Below the pieces are notes generated by a model, which saw only the letters and a program-made list of their open reading frames with translations, was not told the origin of the DNA and did not search any database. A stretch of DNA of 64,000 nucleotides from Batillaria attramentaria (lineage: Eukaryota > Mollusca > Gastropoda > Batillariidae). Position 1 is the stretch's first letter. Each line of letters starts with the position of its first letter. This document shows positions 34,887 to 45,405 of this stretch, in pieces. The position numbers were made by a program, and so were the translations under genes. The stretch is taken from contig JACVVK020000348.1 of NCBI GenBank assembly GCA_018292915.2, positions 46,001-110,000 of the forward strand, read 5' to 3'.

Positions 34887-34947
34887 GGTTCGATTGTTTG
34901 TGTAGCTACCGAGCCTCCGGCGAGGTAGCTACGCAAACAATCGAACC
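34887..34947. repeat. Near-perfect hairpin, 24-bp arms, 13-bp loop
   Basis: The left arm (34887-34910) begins GGTTCGATTGTTTG; the right arm (34924-34947) is its reverse complement with one mismatch, which would be a G-U pair in RNA. The loop is GAGCCTCCGGCGA. Confidence 0.9.
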
Positions 34948-35312
34948 ATCTGCTCTCTGTTTCATTACTAATTTCGGACGCAAAGCACTCATAGTTAACT
35001 CACTGAAAGTTTGCACTGGCGAGTGGTGTAAATATATTTACTTACTTCCCATACTGATATCTATCTATATCTATATATATTTGTGCTGCCGTAACGTGTC
35101 GCAAAAAAGAACTGATAGGAAAATAATCGTGCTACATGTAAGACGCCTGCACCTCCCCTAGGCCTCCGGCTCCCCTAGCCCCTCCCCCCCCCCTCCTCCG
35201 CTAAATAAGGTCACTAGCCGAGAGATTCCACGTGGGCCTGCAAAACCGTGATAACGCAAATATGTTTAGGGCCCTCTTATAAAATTTGTATTGCAACAAC
35301 AACAACAGCAAT

Positions 35313-35313
<1 letters not shown>

Positions 35314-35351
<38 letters not shown>

Positions 35352-35440
35352 TATTATTATTAGCAGCAGCAGCAGCAGCGGCAGTGGTAGAAGTAGTACA
35401 TATAGCAGCAGCAGTAGTACCAGTAGTGGCAGTAGTATCA
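35314..35440. repeat. (AAT)n-(AGC/AGT)n trinucleotide tract
   Basis: AAT units, then ATT, then AGC units drifting into AGT/GGCAGT units. Confidence 0.95.
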
Positions 35441-35489
35441 CCATTTAAGAACTTGAAACGGGAGGAGGTTAACTGAAAGATAGGGTGAT

Positions 35490-35725
35490 GCAGATCAACC
35501 ACTACTGACTTCATCCGCCACAAAATGACTTCACCTACCACTACTGACTTCATCCGCCACAAAATGACTTCACCTACCACTACTGACGGCATCAACCACT
35601 ATACTGACGTCACCTGCCACTACCGACGCCATCTGCCAATACTGACGTCATCTGCCGCTACCGATGTCACCCGCCAATAAATGACGCCATCCTCCACTTT
35701 AGAAAAAAAAATGACGTCATCCTCC
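35490..35725. repeat. Tandem array of about 20-bp units carrying TGACGTCA-like motifs
   Basis: Repeats of the type ACTACTGACTTCATCCGCC, first as two near-identical 39-bp dimers, then more diverged. Three units contain the perfect CRE palindrome TGACGTCA (35605-35612, 35643-35650, 35712-35719). The array begins immediately downstream of the ankyrin stop codon. Confidence 0.85.
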
Positions 35726-35726
35726 A

Positions 35727-36050
35727 CTAACCCAAAAACTCCATGTAGGCCTGCAGAACGGCGGCAGCGCCCGAGTGCTGCTGGGACTGTGCCTCCTGCA
35801 GAGGAGTCTTGCTCTGGCTGTTCTTGGCAAACGGGTCGGCCCAGCAGTCCACCAGGTGCTGCACGATGCCGCGAAAGCCCCGGTAGGCGGCAAGGTGAAG
35901 GGCGGTGTCCCCGCGCTCGTTCTGCACGTTCACTTCGGCACCACTGTCGCAGGAGGTAAAAGAAAGAGCTGCGTATTGGCTTTTTTAAATTTTTTTTTAA
36001 TTTTTAGCACATGAAAATAAATGGAAAAGGGTTTCCATAAAAAGACAGAC

Positions 36051-36115
<65 letters not shown>

Positions 36116-36248
36116 TTAACAGTTGCATCTTCCTTCGCCATGGTTTTTAAGATTTTCAGAGGCCCCACAAAACCCCTGTCAGTATATTCTGAGCGCATGT
36201 CAGTGAGGAGAAACTTTTAAAAGGAAAAACCTACACGTGACACTTTGT

Positions 36249-36343
<95 letters not shown>

Positions 36344-36920
36344 ACGCGCGCGCATGCAGCTGTTTGTTCAAGGGAAAGAAAGGCCAAAGTTTCGTGCGTG
36401 TCAGCTTATGAAACCGAAACTTGGCGAGTGTTTTGCTTAGCTCATTTCAAGAGTATAGGGAAATCCCCCAAAGTCCGAAATAAGGAATCTACTCACACTA
36501 ATTTCTCACCCTCGCATTCCCCAAACCTTTAAAGAAAGAAATCACCAAACTTTTCCTGAATACCCCCTGCTTCCCCATTCGTGCACACTGACACCTACAC
36601 CCACATACTTACCTGGTGGTGCTAAACACGTGACAATTTGATCACAAACACTGTGACATGAGGAAGGTTAAAAAAGGCATGTGACTGGTAATGTATCGTA
36701 CCGCGGTAGAACAGAGAGCAGGAAGTGACAAGAAAAACAACTAGGGAACGATCGTGGACCGAGTATAGAATGCGGAAATCTTTGCGTGGTGACCATGTGA
36801 CAGATCTGTTCGGGTTTTCCCACTGTTTGTGGCTAGAACGTTCCAGGGCTACACATCCGCATCACAGACACACACAGAGGCACACGCACATGCACACGCA
36901 CGCGCTCGCACGCTCGCACG

Positions 36921-36986
<66 letters not shown>

Positions 36987-37313
36987 TACGGCCACAACAA
37001 AGCAATAAGAAAGAACAGCGTAACATTCCTCTCGATTCCACAGGAGACCTACTTCTGAATGAGAAGTGCCAGGCAGTCGGCGTGACCCCGGTCAGCTGCT
37101 GCGTGCAAGGCCGTGGAGCCCCACTTGACCTTGGCATTGACGTCACATCCGGCGTCCACGAGAGCCTGGCAGATCTGCAGGTGACCCCGGCTGGCACTCC
37201 AGTAGAGCGGCGTGGCGCGGTCCTTGTCGCGGGCGTCCACGTCATCCACCCCGGCTGACAGCAGGCTCAGCACCTGCAAGTCATCAGTCATAATCGTCAT
37301 CGCTCAAAGATCC

Positions 37314-37398
<85 letters not shown>

Positions 37399-38306
37399 CG
37401 CGCGCGTGTGTGTGTGACCGTTTCGAATTGCACCTTGTTGACCAGACCGGCAAAAGCATCTCGCTAAACAGATAACATTGCACCAAAAGACCTCTACAGC
37501 AGTACAATGTCATCAATTTGGTAGCGTCTGAGTCGCGTCCTGCAGCGGGAATCTGTAAATCAATTCAGGAACTTGACACCCCCCCCCCTCCCCCCCCCCC
37601 ATCCCCCCTCTCCCGCTAACGTCACTCCACTCTCCATCCTTTAAGGTTTGGTCCCCCCCCCACCCCACGCCTCCCCTCGCATCCTTGGTGATAACAAAGA
37701 CCCTACATTAGTAATGTAGGGTCTTTGGTAATAACGCACTCTTGTCCCAGCACATTGTTCGTGAATAAATCAAGGATATACTGTTGTAACAGCGTTTGTA
37801 AACTAGCAAACGAGTCTGTCGAGGGGTGGGGTTGGGGTGGGTGTTTGGGAGTTTAACGTCCTTTCCCAACATGGGTGACATCAAAAACGGGTCAACGAGA
37901 GAAAGGCCAGCACAAAATTATTATGCGGTTCCGGCCGGGATTCAAACTCTCGACCCGAAAGTCTAACGCTCTACCATTCCGCTATCCACGAGTCTGCCGA
38001 AGGAGAGAGACACAGAAGGCATTAATCGTCCAGAATCTGATGGACAAGTCAATGTAGCCAATCACAGTGCACCAATACTCCCACAGACAAACCACAGGTG
38101 TGTGTCTGAGTATTCGAGGGTTCCATGCCAGAACGTCTTCTCTTCTTTCTATCTGTATCGCCGGCAGGGAGCCCTAGATCTGCTTGACAAACGAGACATC
38201 AGATAGGTTACCATGGAGGATCAGAGGGCGTGGTTACAGGTCTGTGGATGTTAATTACCTGGTTGTAGTAGCCGTTCTTAGCCGCCTCGAGAAGATCGGA
38301 AGACAT
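35727..38306 (-). CDS. Small ankyrin-repeat protein (161 residues)
   Basis: Three exons on the - strand: 38306-38259 (16 codons, MSSDLLEAAKNGYYNQ, donor GTAATT), 37273-37053 (acceptor TTGCAG, donor GTAGGT) and 35943-35727 (acceptor GCGACAG, stop TAG). They total 486 nt in frame. The splices rebuild continuous ankyrin consensus across each junction, including LLIQNGAEVNVQNERGDTAL at the second, which strongly supports the model. About four to five ankyrin repeats fill the protein (RATPLYWSASRGHL, GSTALHAAADRGHA, GDTALHLAAYRGF, KTPLQEA); there is no other domain, signal peptide or membrane segment. An out-of-frame ATG lies 10 nt upstream of the chosen start. Ankyrin repeats bind proteins; the partner is unknown. 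Introns contain long CA/TG and GA tracts. Confidence 0.88.
36058..36112. repeat. (GA)n microsatellite
   Basis: About 27 uninterrupted GA units in an ankyrin-gene intron. Confidence 0.98.
36253..36342. repeat. (TG)n microsatellite
   Basis: About 45 uninterrupted units, followed by CACGCGCGCG; ankyrin-gene intron. Confidence 0.98.
36865..36984. repeat. (CA)n microsatellite with CACG-rich leader
   Basis: Irregular CACG/CTCG units, then about 29 CA units, 70 bp from the next ankyrin exon. Confidence 0.95.
37314..37416. repeat. (TG)n-(CG)n-(TG)n microsatellite
   Basis: About 38 TG units, a GCGCGC core and a short TG tail; about 40 bp from the start of ankyrin exon 2. Confidence 0.97.
37696..37726. 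repeat. Perfect 31-bp palindrome flanked by 9-bp direct repeats
   Basis: Arms AAAGACCCTACATTA and TAATGTAGGGTCTTT around a single G. Immediately flanked by GGTGATAAC (37687-37695) and GGTAATAAC (37727-37735). Confidence 0.95.
37823..37987 (-). mobile_element. tRNA-derived SINE, family C, with TSD
   Basis: Flanked by ACGAGTCTGTCGA (37810-37822) and ACGAGTCTGCCGA (37988-38000), 12 of 13 identical. Tail at left, tRNA-like head at right. Inside the first intron of the ankyrin gene. Confidence 0.9.
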
Positions 38307-39129
38307 GCTCGATCATGGTCCAGGGGAGGTCACCGGATCAAGGGGAAGCCACCCACGCGTACGCTGATAATAACACGATACAAAACTGCCTGCCGGAGCG
38401 TCCAGCGGGTTTTGAAAATGAAAATGCGAAGTTCTTCTTTCGCAGCCAAGATCCATTTGGCCGCTGAGAATGAACAGTTGCTTGCTTGACCAGTTTCCCG
38501 TCACTTACGGAAGATGTTCATGCTGCACGCTAACACACTTGCAGTCCAGGAGAATGAAAGAACACGGACGTCACATGACACAGCGGTGCTGTAGTGCACG
38601 TCTTCGTGAGCGTGCGAGTCCAGGCAAGCATGCTCTGAGCAACATTCAGATTGTACTCCTAACAGAGGCGTTGACGGCTGAAACTTGCGACAAAGTCCGC
38701 TTCTTTAAGTTGTTTCTTTCAGAGCAGCTCTCGAGGCTTGAAATAAAGGCCTGTTCTCAATCCTGAGCAAGATCTGCAAGTAGAAAACACAATAATAATA
38801 ATAATGATAATAATAGTAATAGAATGCATTGTGGTGCTGGGTCTGCAAACACTGAAACAGTCTAAAGCATACGCTCAAACATACAATATAACGTAACGTT
38901 TAAGACTACAGTATGCATACAGTGTACAGGGGGTCCAGTGAATAGTAAGATACCCTTAGATCTGTTAGGTGTTTCAACGCTAGGATGGTACGTCCCTGCC
39001 CCGCCCCCCCCCCCCTTTCCCCATCCGCTGTAGCTTATAGTCAATGCAGGGCAAGGCAGGCTTGTCCACTGACGTACAAAGCACTGATCTCCAAGATCTA
39101 AGCAGCGCTCTCAGCTTTACTTACTTCCC

Positions 39130-39205
<76 letters not shown>

Positions 39206-39245
39206 CCGGGTTACGCTGAAAAATAAGTTCCTAAAGGAATATTGT

Positions 39246-39313
<68 letters not shown>

Positions 39314-39439
39314 TATGCACGCACATGCACATCGACACGCATACACACCCACACGAACATGCACCCACATTTAAGAAAAGGTAGTTTCCCTAGCTCGTGA
39401 TACGGATTCCGCACGTTGCTACACGAGGCACTCCAGGTA
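38307..39439. other. Upstream of the ankyrin gene; no gene seen
   Basis: May contain the ankyrin promoter; no clear TATA or initiator could be assigned. Simple repeats: (ATA)n 38790-38812, (TA)n 39131-39155, (GA)n 39156-39201, (CA)n 39247-39308. Confidence 0.5.
39131..39308. repeat. (TA)n-(GA)n and (CA)n microsatellite cluster
   Basis: TA tract to 39155, GA to 39201, 45 bp of unique sequence, then about 31 CA units. Confidence 0.97.
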
Positions 39440-40407
39440 CACGGGGTGTAGTCAAAATGGACCCAAGTGTTTCCGGTGCTACTCCGATTTAAAAGCTTCG
39501 ACGATGAGTGCTCTCACGCCACATGTTTGAAATAGTATCATGCACTCGTCTTTGCATTGCAGTAACGCGTCAGTCACACGTCTTGACATTGTAGTAACGC
39601 GGTAGTCGTACGTCTTTACAAGGACGTTAAACTCCTAAACATCCACCCACCCCATCCGTCTTGACATTGTAGTAACGCGTCAGTCACACGTCTTGACATT
39701 GTAGTAACGCGTCAGTCACACGTCTTGACATTGTAGTAACGCGTCAGTCACACGTCTTGACAGTGTAGTAACGCGGTAGTCACACGTCTTGACATTGTAG
39801 TAACGCGTCAGTCACACGTCTTGGCATTGTAGTAACGCGTCAGTCACACGTCTTGACATTGTAGTAACGCGTCAGTCACACGTCTTGACATTGTAGTAAC
39901 GCGGTAGTCACATGTCTTGACAGTGTGGTAACGCGGTAGTCACACGTCTTGACATTGTAGTAACGCGTCAGTCACACGTCTTGGCATTGTAGTAACGCGT
40001 CAGTCACACGTCTTGACATTGTAGTAACGCGGTAGTCATACGTCTTGACATTGTAGTAACGCGGTAGTCATACGTCTTGACATTGTAGTAACGCGGTAGG
40101 CTGTCGCACGTCTTTACGTTGTAGTAACGCGTTAGTCACACGTGTTTACATTGTAGTAACGCGTTAGTCACACGTCTTTACACTGTAGTAACGTGTCACT
40201 GCCGTAAGTCAAACTGCGCTTGATACAAGGCCCTTTTCTCAGTTTCACGCCGACAGACCGAAGTCAGTTGGAAACACTCGGTGCTACTCAAATTCGACGA
40301 TGAAAACACTCGTTGCTACTGTTTGGAAACACTATGTAATGGAGGTGCTATTTTCCAAGCGGAGCAACACCGGAAACACTCGCGCCCGCTTTTGATTACA
40401 CACCGTG
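39440..40407. mobile_element. TIR element E, copy 1, with expanded internal minisatellite
   Basis: The left terminus (39440-39485) begins CACGGGGTGTAGTCAAAATG. The right terminus (40361-40407), reverse complemented, begins CACGGTGTGTAATCAAAAG; both continue into AGTGTTTCCGGTG.T.CTCC. There is no ORF, so it is non-autonomous. The interior is dominated by the 32-bp array. A second copy is at 58584-59709. I could not find a convincing TSD. Confidence 0.8.
39547..40198. repeat. 32-bp minisatellite, about 20 units
   Basis: The unit is CGTCTTGACATTGTAGTAAC followed by GCGTCAGTCACA, with GCGGTAGTCACA and TTTACATT variants. One interruption (about 39617-39652) is a fragment of SINE family C tail (AAGGACGTTAAACTCC...CCACCCACCCC). 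Confidence 0.95.
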
Positions 40408-40924
40408 CGGCAGGTGAATCGTGATTAGGACAAATAGGATCGAACACGGTTGCTGTCATTCTGCTATCTGCCCAAAGTGCCTAACACTCACAGTTTGTTG
40501 TCAGAAGGCCTGACAGGGTCATTTGTTTAAGCCACTAGACAAACAGGGCGAGACTAACCCTACCCAAGTGTTTTTTTCCTCTCTCTCTCTCTCTCCGCGT
40601 AGAAAAAGGAACTGATAATCACGAGCGTTCTAAGAAGCTGACAAGTAAGAATTAACAATTACAGTGAGCTGACACGACAATTCAAGTTCCTAGATTTCGG
40701 CATTTTCTGGAGGAAAAGAATGAAACCAAACACTTGCAAAGAAATAAAATTCAAATTGAAATCCTTCATCTCAAAATGACAAATTTGTCTTCGACGGGGC
40801 TTAAAATGACAGTGAAACACACTAAAACACGGCGCACGGTAGAACAGTTAAGGCAAAGGAAATAATATTCTCACAATAAACGTATCACATCTGCCTTTAA
40901 AGGGTCTTGTTCTTTAGTAAGCAA
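40408..40924. other. Intergenic, no gene seen
   Basis: AT-rich sequence with a short (CT)n (40577-40596). Confidence 0.6.
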
Positions 40925-41480
40925 TTTGTTCACCATTGTAAATAATTATACACATCACCTCTTGTTCAATGAACTTGCGTGACCGTTAATATCAAAATAA
41001 ACGTACAGATGTACCACCGGTTACGTTTCCAGCACACGCCAGACAGATGGTAAACACAGCACGTAGATACTAGTAATTTAACAAACAAATATCAACAATA
41101 TAAAGATATGTCACCTCTTTTTCAATGGACTAGCGTTAGTGTCCAAAATGAACGTAGCACGTGTCAAGTTTCCAGCACACTTAATTTATAAGGTAAAGAC
41201 AGCAGGAAGATACAACTAAATCAGTACAAATAAATATGAACAATATAAAGATATGTCACCTCCGGTTCAACGTCAGGACTTACCTATACATGTTCCGTGT
41301 TAAACTGAACGTACACCTGTTAAAAGGTAAAGGCAGCAGGAAGACACAAGTAACTCAGAGTACAAATAAATATGAACAATACAAAGATATGTCACCTCCG
41401 GTTCGACTGACTTGCGTATACATGTTCCGTGTTAAAATGAACGTACACATGTTAAAGTTTCCAGCACGCTTCAGCTGCAC
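40925..41480. repeat. Approximately 140-bp tandem repeat, four units
   Basis: Each unit has AAAGATATGTCACCTC, a GTTCAA...ACTTGCG segment, AAAATGAACGTA, GTTTCCAGCACAC and GGTAAAGACAGCAGGAAGA. Approximate unit starts are 40930, 41085, 41225 and 41363. The third and fourth are closest, the first most diverged, suggesting step-wise duplication. Confidence 0.85.
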
Positions 41481-41742
41481 GATAGGCCTTAAGACTTAAC
41501 ACGCGCGTATAGCCAGCACACGACACAGACACAGAAAATTACAGTACACTGACACTAGCAATCATCTGACTGATTTCCGCGTCACAAAATACGACGCAGG
41601 CAGCGGTGAAAAATGTGACACACGAGTGAAACTGTAGCACGCTTGAATAAGTATCCTCTTTACTACCATATTCTACAGTACAGGGATAGGCTGTCGCGGC
41701 GATAGGAGTAAACAGCGAGTAAAATCCGGGACGGAAATTGTG

Positions 41743-41744
<2 letters not shown>

Positions 41745-41828
<84 letters not shown>
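41745..41828. repeat. (CA)n microsatellite
   Basis: About 42 uninterrupted CA units. Confidence 0.98.
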
Positions 41829-41830
<2 letters not shown>

Positions 41831-42425
41831 TAATACCACATCGTTCTGTTTGCCCAAGCCTCAAACTTAAATTTCAGTGTCCCGTCTGAGAAAAATCGAG
41901 GCCCAGTGTGTACTTCACAGCTTGAAAGGTCCAGTGAAGTGTACGTAGACAGGGTTAAGATTTCACAGTGAACACTCACAGCCAGCAGAAGCTCTCTCTC
42001 TCTCTCTCTCTCTCTCTCGTGTGTAGCGACATGCTACAAAATAACATGTCTTCGCGGGGTACCTACCGAGAAACTCCTGGTACCCGGAACTATATCGCGT
42101 GAAAAGGGAACACAGTTTACGGTCGTAACGTCGCTATTCAAACAAGACAGCTAAAACCACCTGACCCCACGAAGGATTCTATTTCGGGAATGATAAGCGT
42201 CACTAGTCCTACGCATCGTCATGTGTCACTAACTGTCGTTCAAAACCCGCTGGTGTACATGTGACCGAGCTGGAAAAGATTTTCATCCGTGGGCAGTTCA
42301 GGTGACTTCCTTGTTCGATAATTATCCCGTTGGTTTTTTTTTAATAATGCAACAACAACAACAAAATCCAAAACAAAACCAAAAAAACTAAATTACCTGT
42401 AAAAAAAAATAAAAGCCCACCCGCG

Positions 42426-42429
<4 letters not shown>

Positions 42430-42513
<84 letters not shown>
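42430..42513. repeat. (CG)n-(CA)n microsatellite
   Basis: Short CGCGCG leader (42421-42432), then about 40 CA units. Confidence 0.98.
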
Positions 42514-42516
<3 letters not shown>

Positions 42517-42653
42517 TAAATAAATGAGCATCGTGTGCAGACTTTCCCTTCATTAAACAGTTTCTCATCTTATGCGTTCAAAACATCCTGGCAGTGGGCC
42601 TGTTGAACAAAACATGACGAAGAAGGATAAAACAGTTAAAAGTTTACTCGAAG

Positions 42654-42654
42654 T

Positions 42655-42693
<39 letters not shown>

Positions 42694-42767
42694 GAGAGGG
42701 AGAGAGAGAGAGAGAGGCGCGCGCACACACAGACACAGACACAGACACACAGACACAGACAGACACA

Positions 42768-42811
<44 letters not shown>
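42654..42811. repeat. (GA)n-(CAGACA)n-(CA)n compound microsatellite
   Basis: GA block, GCGCGC, mixed CAGACACA units, then pure CA. Confidence 0.97.
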
Positions 42812-42812
<1 letters not shown>

Positions 42813-43479
42813 CATTGCCAACGCCTCAGGTTTCCCTGTAGTCTTCCGTCAAATGGTACAAAGGAGCCTGAGAGCTTGTCAAAACCAAACATTTTATTCC
42901 TTTCATGGCGGTATTAGGGATTTTTTTTCCCGTGGAATAACACACTGGAGGAGGTGTGTGTGTCTGGGGGGAGGGGGGGAGAAGGGGAGGGGGGGCAGGG
43001 GGAGGGGGGCGAGAGAAGAGACGGTGAGATTAGAGAGGGGCGGGGGGAGGGGCGGGCGAAGGGGCCGGCTCTGCGGCTTCCGTGTAAATGTTTACGTATA
43101 ACCAATACACTTCACTTAACAATACACTTTCTAAGAAGTGTTTGTGGGTCACGGCTGAATGCCGTACGATTGGATGCACCCGCACAAGACCGGCAAAATG
43201 GGCCATATGCACGCAGCGATAGATAATAGGCGGGGCTGCGTTTCCAATTTCCAATAGGGTGGACGCCGGGTAGACAGGGGAGGGGCGCGAGGGGGCAGGG
43301 CAGGGAAGGAGGAAGGGTAGAAGTACATGTAGTTAAGTTCTCACTAAGGGTAGAAACTTTTCACCTGGTGAAGTTGTTGATGTTTGAGCACGTGGCAAGG
43401 GAAGTAACGCAAGATTGCTTCTGGCACTGATGCTGGTCAAAGTGACATGGGTTTGATAAGGACTTCGGCTCTTCTGCCG
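42812..43479. other. Intergenic, purine-rich; no gene seen
   Basis: 42965-43070 and 43260-43320 are G/A-rich low-complexity sequence. Confidence 0.6.
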
Positions 43480-43687
43480 CGGCTGTGTGTGGGGGGTGGG
43501 TGGGGTGGGGGGGTGGGTGGGGTGGGTGGGTGTTTGGGAGTTTAACGTCCTTTTCCACCACATACGGGTGATATCAAAGACGGGGCAACGACGAAAAAGC
43601 CAGCACAAATATTTGGCCCCAGCAGGGATTCGAACTAAGAACCGAGTATTGGAAGTCCAACGCTCTACCATTCGGCCACCCCGGCTC
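43480..43687 (-). mobile_element. tRNA-derived SINE, family C (left partner of head-to-head pair)
   Basis: Expanded (GGGT)n tail at 43488-43533, body, head ending CACCCCGGCTCCC. Five to ten bp separate it from an opposite-strand copy. Confidence 0.9.
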
Positions 43688-43697
43688 CCGTGTGAGG

Positions 43698-43878
43698 GGG
43701 AGCCGGGATAGCCGAATGGTAGAGCGTTGGACTTTCAATGCTCGGGTCGTGAGTTCGGATCCCGGCTGGGGGCATATATATTTGAGCTGGCCTTTTTGTC
43801 GCATTGCCCCGTCTTTGATATCACCCGTACGTGGGAGAAAAAAAGCGTTAAGCTCCCAAACACCCATGCACCCACCCT
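43698..43878 (+). mobile_element. tRNA-derived SINE, family C (right partner of head-to-head pair)
   Basis: Head GGAGCCGGGATAGCCGAATG with the tRNA-like B-box region GAGTTCGGATCCC; body to ...CACCCATGCACCCACCC. With its neighbour it forms a roughly 180-bp-arm inverted repeat. Confidence 0.9.
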
Positions 43879-44201
43879 TCTGCTGTGTGACGTAAGCATT
43901 GCTCTACCCACCTACCGCCACAACAAAACAAGCACTCCGAAAACGATTAGATACATGTACCCCCCCCCCCCCGCTCTTATCCCCCCTTCCCCACCACCAC
44001 ACACACACTATTAAACTGTAACTTAGGCAATTTTTTTTTTCAGTACAGTTTCCATGGTCTTAAGGTGCGTTGATTATTCTCTCACAAGGTCGGGAAATGA
44101 CGTTAGATAAACCTTCATCACTAATACTTACAGATCGGAAGTGACTGATGCATGTACCACCTTCAGTCTATTCAGTCCAAAGAAAATCGCTGCATAAGAC
44201 G

Positions 44202-44312
<111 letters not shown>

Positions 44313-44437
44313 ACGAAACAGTCTTTGTTGCTTGCGCCGCTTAAAGGTCTGCAATCTCAGCATAAAGCCGCAAGCATTGCGTTTTTGTTTTTTTGTTTTT
44401 AAACTGTGACTCCTTCGACTGTGCATCACCCAGGCAA

Positions 44438-44686
44438 CTCTGTCACAGTTGCAGAGTTTTCAGCGCTTCGGGGATCCTTATAAAACCAGAGCACGAGTTT
44501 GCCGTGACATTATTTGGCTTTTGGTCAGTGAGCGAGACACATCGCTACACTGAGTGTCTAGCGGATGTTGAGTGCTGCACGATCTTTCTCGCTCAGTGTC
44601 AAAACCAAACTGAGATGTGAAATCAGGCTGCCCTTGGCTTTTATTGGGGTTTCAGGGACGCTGAAAACGCTACAACTGTGACAGAG
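44438..44686. mobile_element. MITE I: 249-bp element with about 30-bp terminal inverted repeats
   Basis: The left end CTCTGTCACAGTTGCAGAG...TTTTCAGCG matches the reverse complement of the right end (CTCTGTCACAGTTGTAGCG...TTTTCAGCG). No ORF. TSD unclear. Confidence 0.75.
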
Positions 44687-45362
44687 CTGACTGTGCTTGC
44701 AATGTAATTTTTTTTTACACTGCGGAAAGCTTTTTGTTGGGAGCTCAGATCTTTAAGGCCATATTAACTGACTAACTCCCTTCCTTAAAGTAATATCCTC
44801 TGAGGTTTGAGATATTGACACAGGTCAAGTGGCCATACTGACATTCTCCATTTAAAGGGTCCTCAACGAGTTCACAGGTTGGAAATACCCTATCTGATAA
44901 CAGCTGGGGCTGATTTGAATACAAACGCAATGACTACCCGATCAATGTCATCGTTACTTTGACCTGTAAGTGATATCATCTACATCACACGTGTCATTTA
45001 CGAAATACAAGGAAGTAGAATCTAGGTCAAGAGATACTAGTACACAACTAGGACACGTGAGACTTTGAGTTCACCGGCCTAAATGCCACAGTTTAATCAA
45101 GTCAATATTTGATAGTGCGATATTGATCATGTTTTAATAACAGCTGCTTCCTTAACAGTACATGATCTGGTTCCTCTCTCACTCTCTCTTTCTCTCTCAG
45201 CATTTAATGTTTTATCATTATTTTCATATTGCTTATATTAGTCAGCATCATTGACGTACTGATGTCGTAGCTTAGGAACCGCTATGTAGCAAGGACAACA
45301 TTTACATTAGATCTTAACTGTACCTATATCTGTTTTTGTCCTTGGAAAATAAAGACATTTAA

Positions 45363-45405
<43 letters not shown>

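Larger units (their letters stand above)
33284..35726. other. Region between kinase start and ankyrin gene stop
   Basis: Should hold the kinase promoter and the ankyrin 3' UTR. Contains a retroposon-like tail (33340-33415), (CA)n 33419-33487, poly-G 33575-33591, (TG)n/(CG)n 33820-33905, a 24-bp-arm hairpin (34887-34947), (AAT)n 35314-35350 and an ATF/CRE-like tandem array (35490-35725). No further exon seen. Confidence 0.5.

Noticed and set aside
27805..38306. Single ankyrin-plus-kinase fusion gene
   Set aside because: The ankyrin frame ends in a TAG at 35727 and the kinase has its own ATG and a probable 5' acceptor, so two genes fit better. Transcripts could still overturn this.
39547..40198. 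CRISPR-like regular 32-bp repeats
   Set aside because: Units are contiguous with no spacers, and the genome is animal; this is a minisatellite inside a TIR element.
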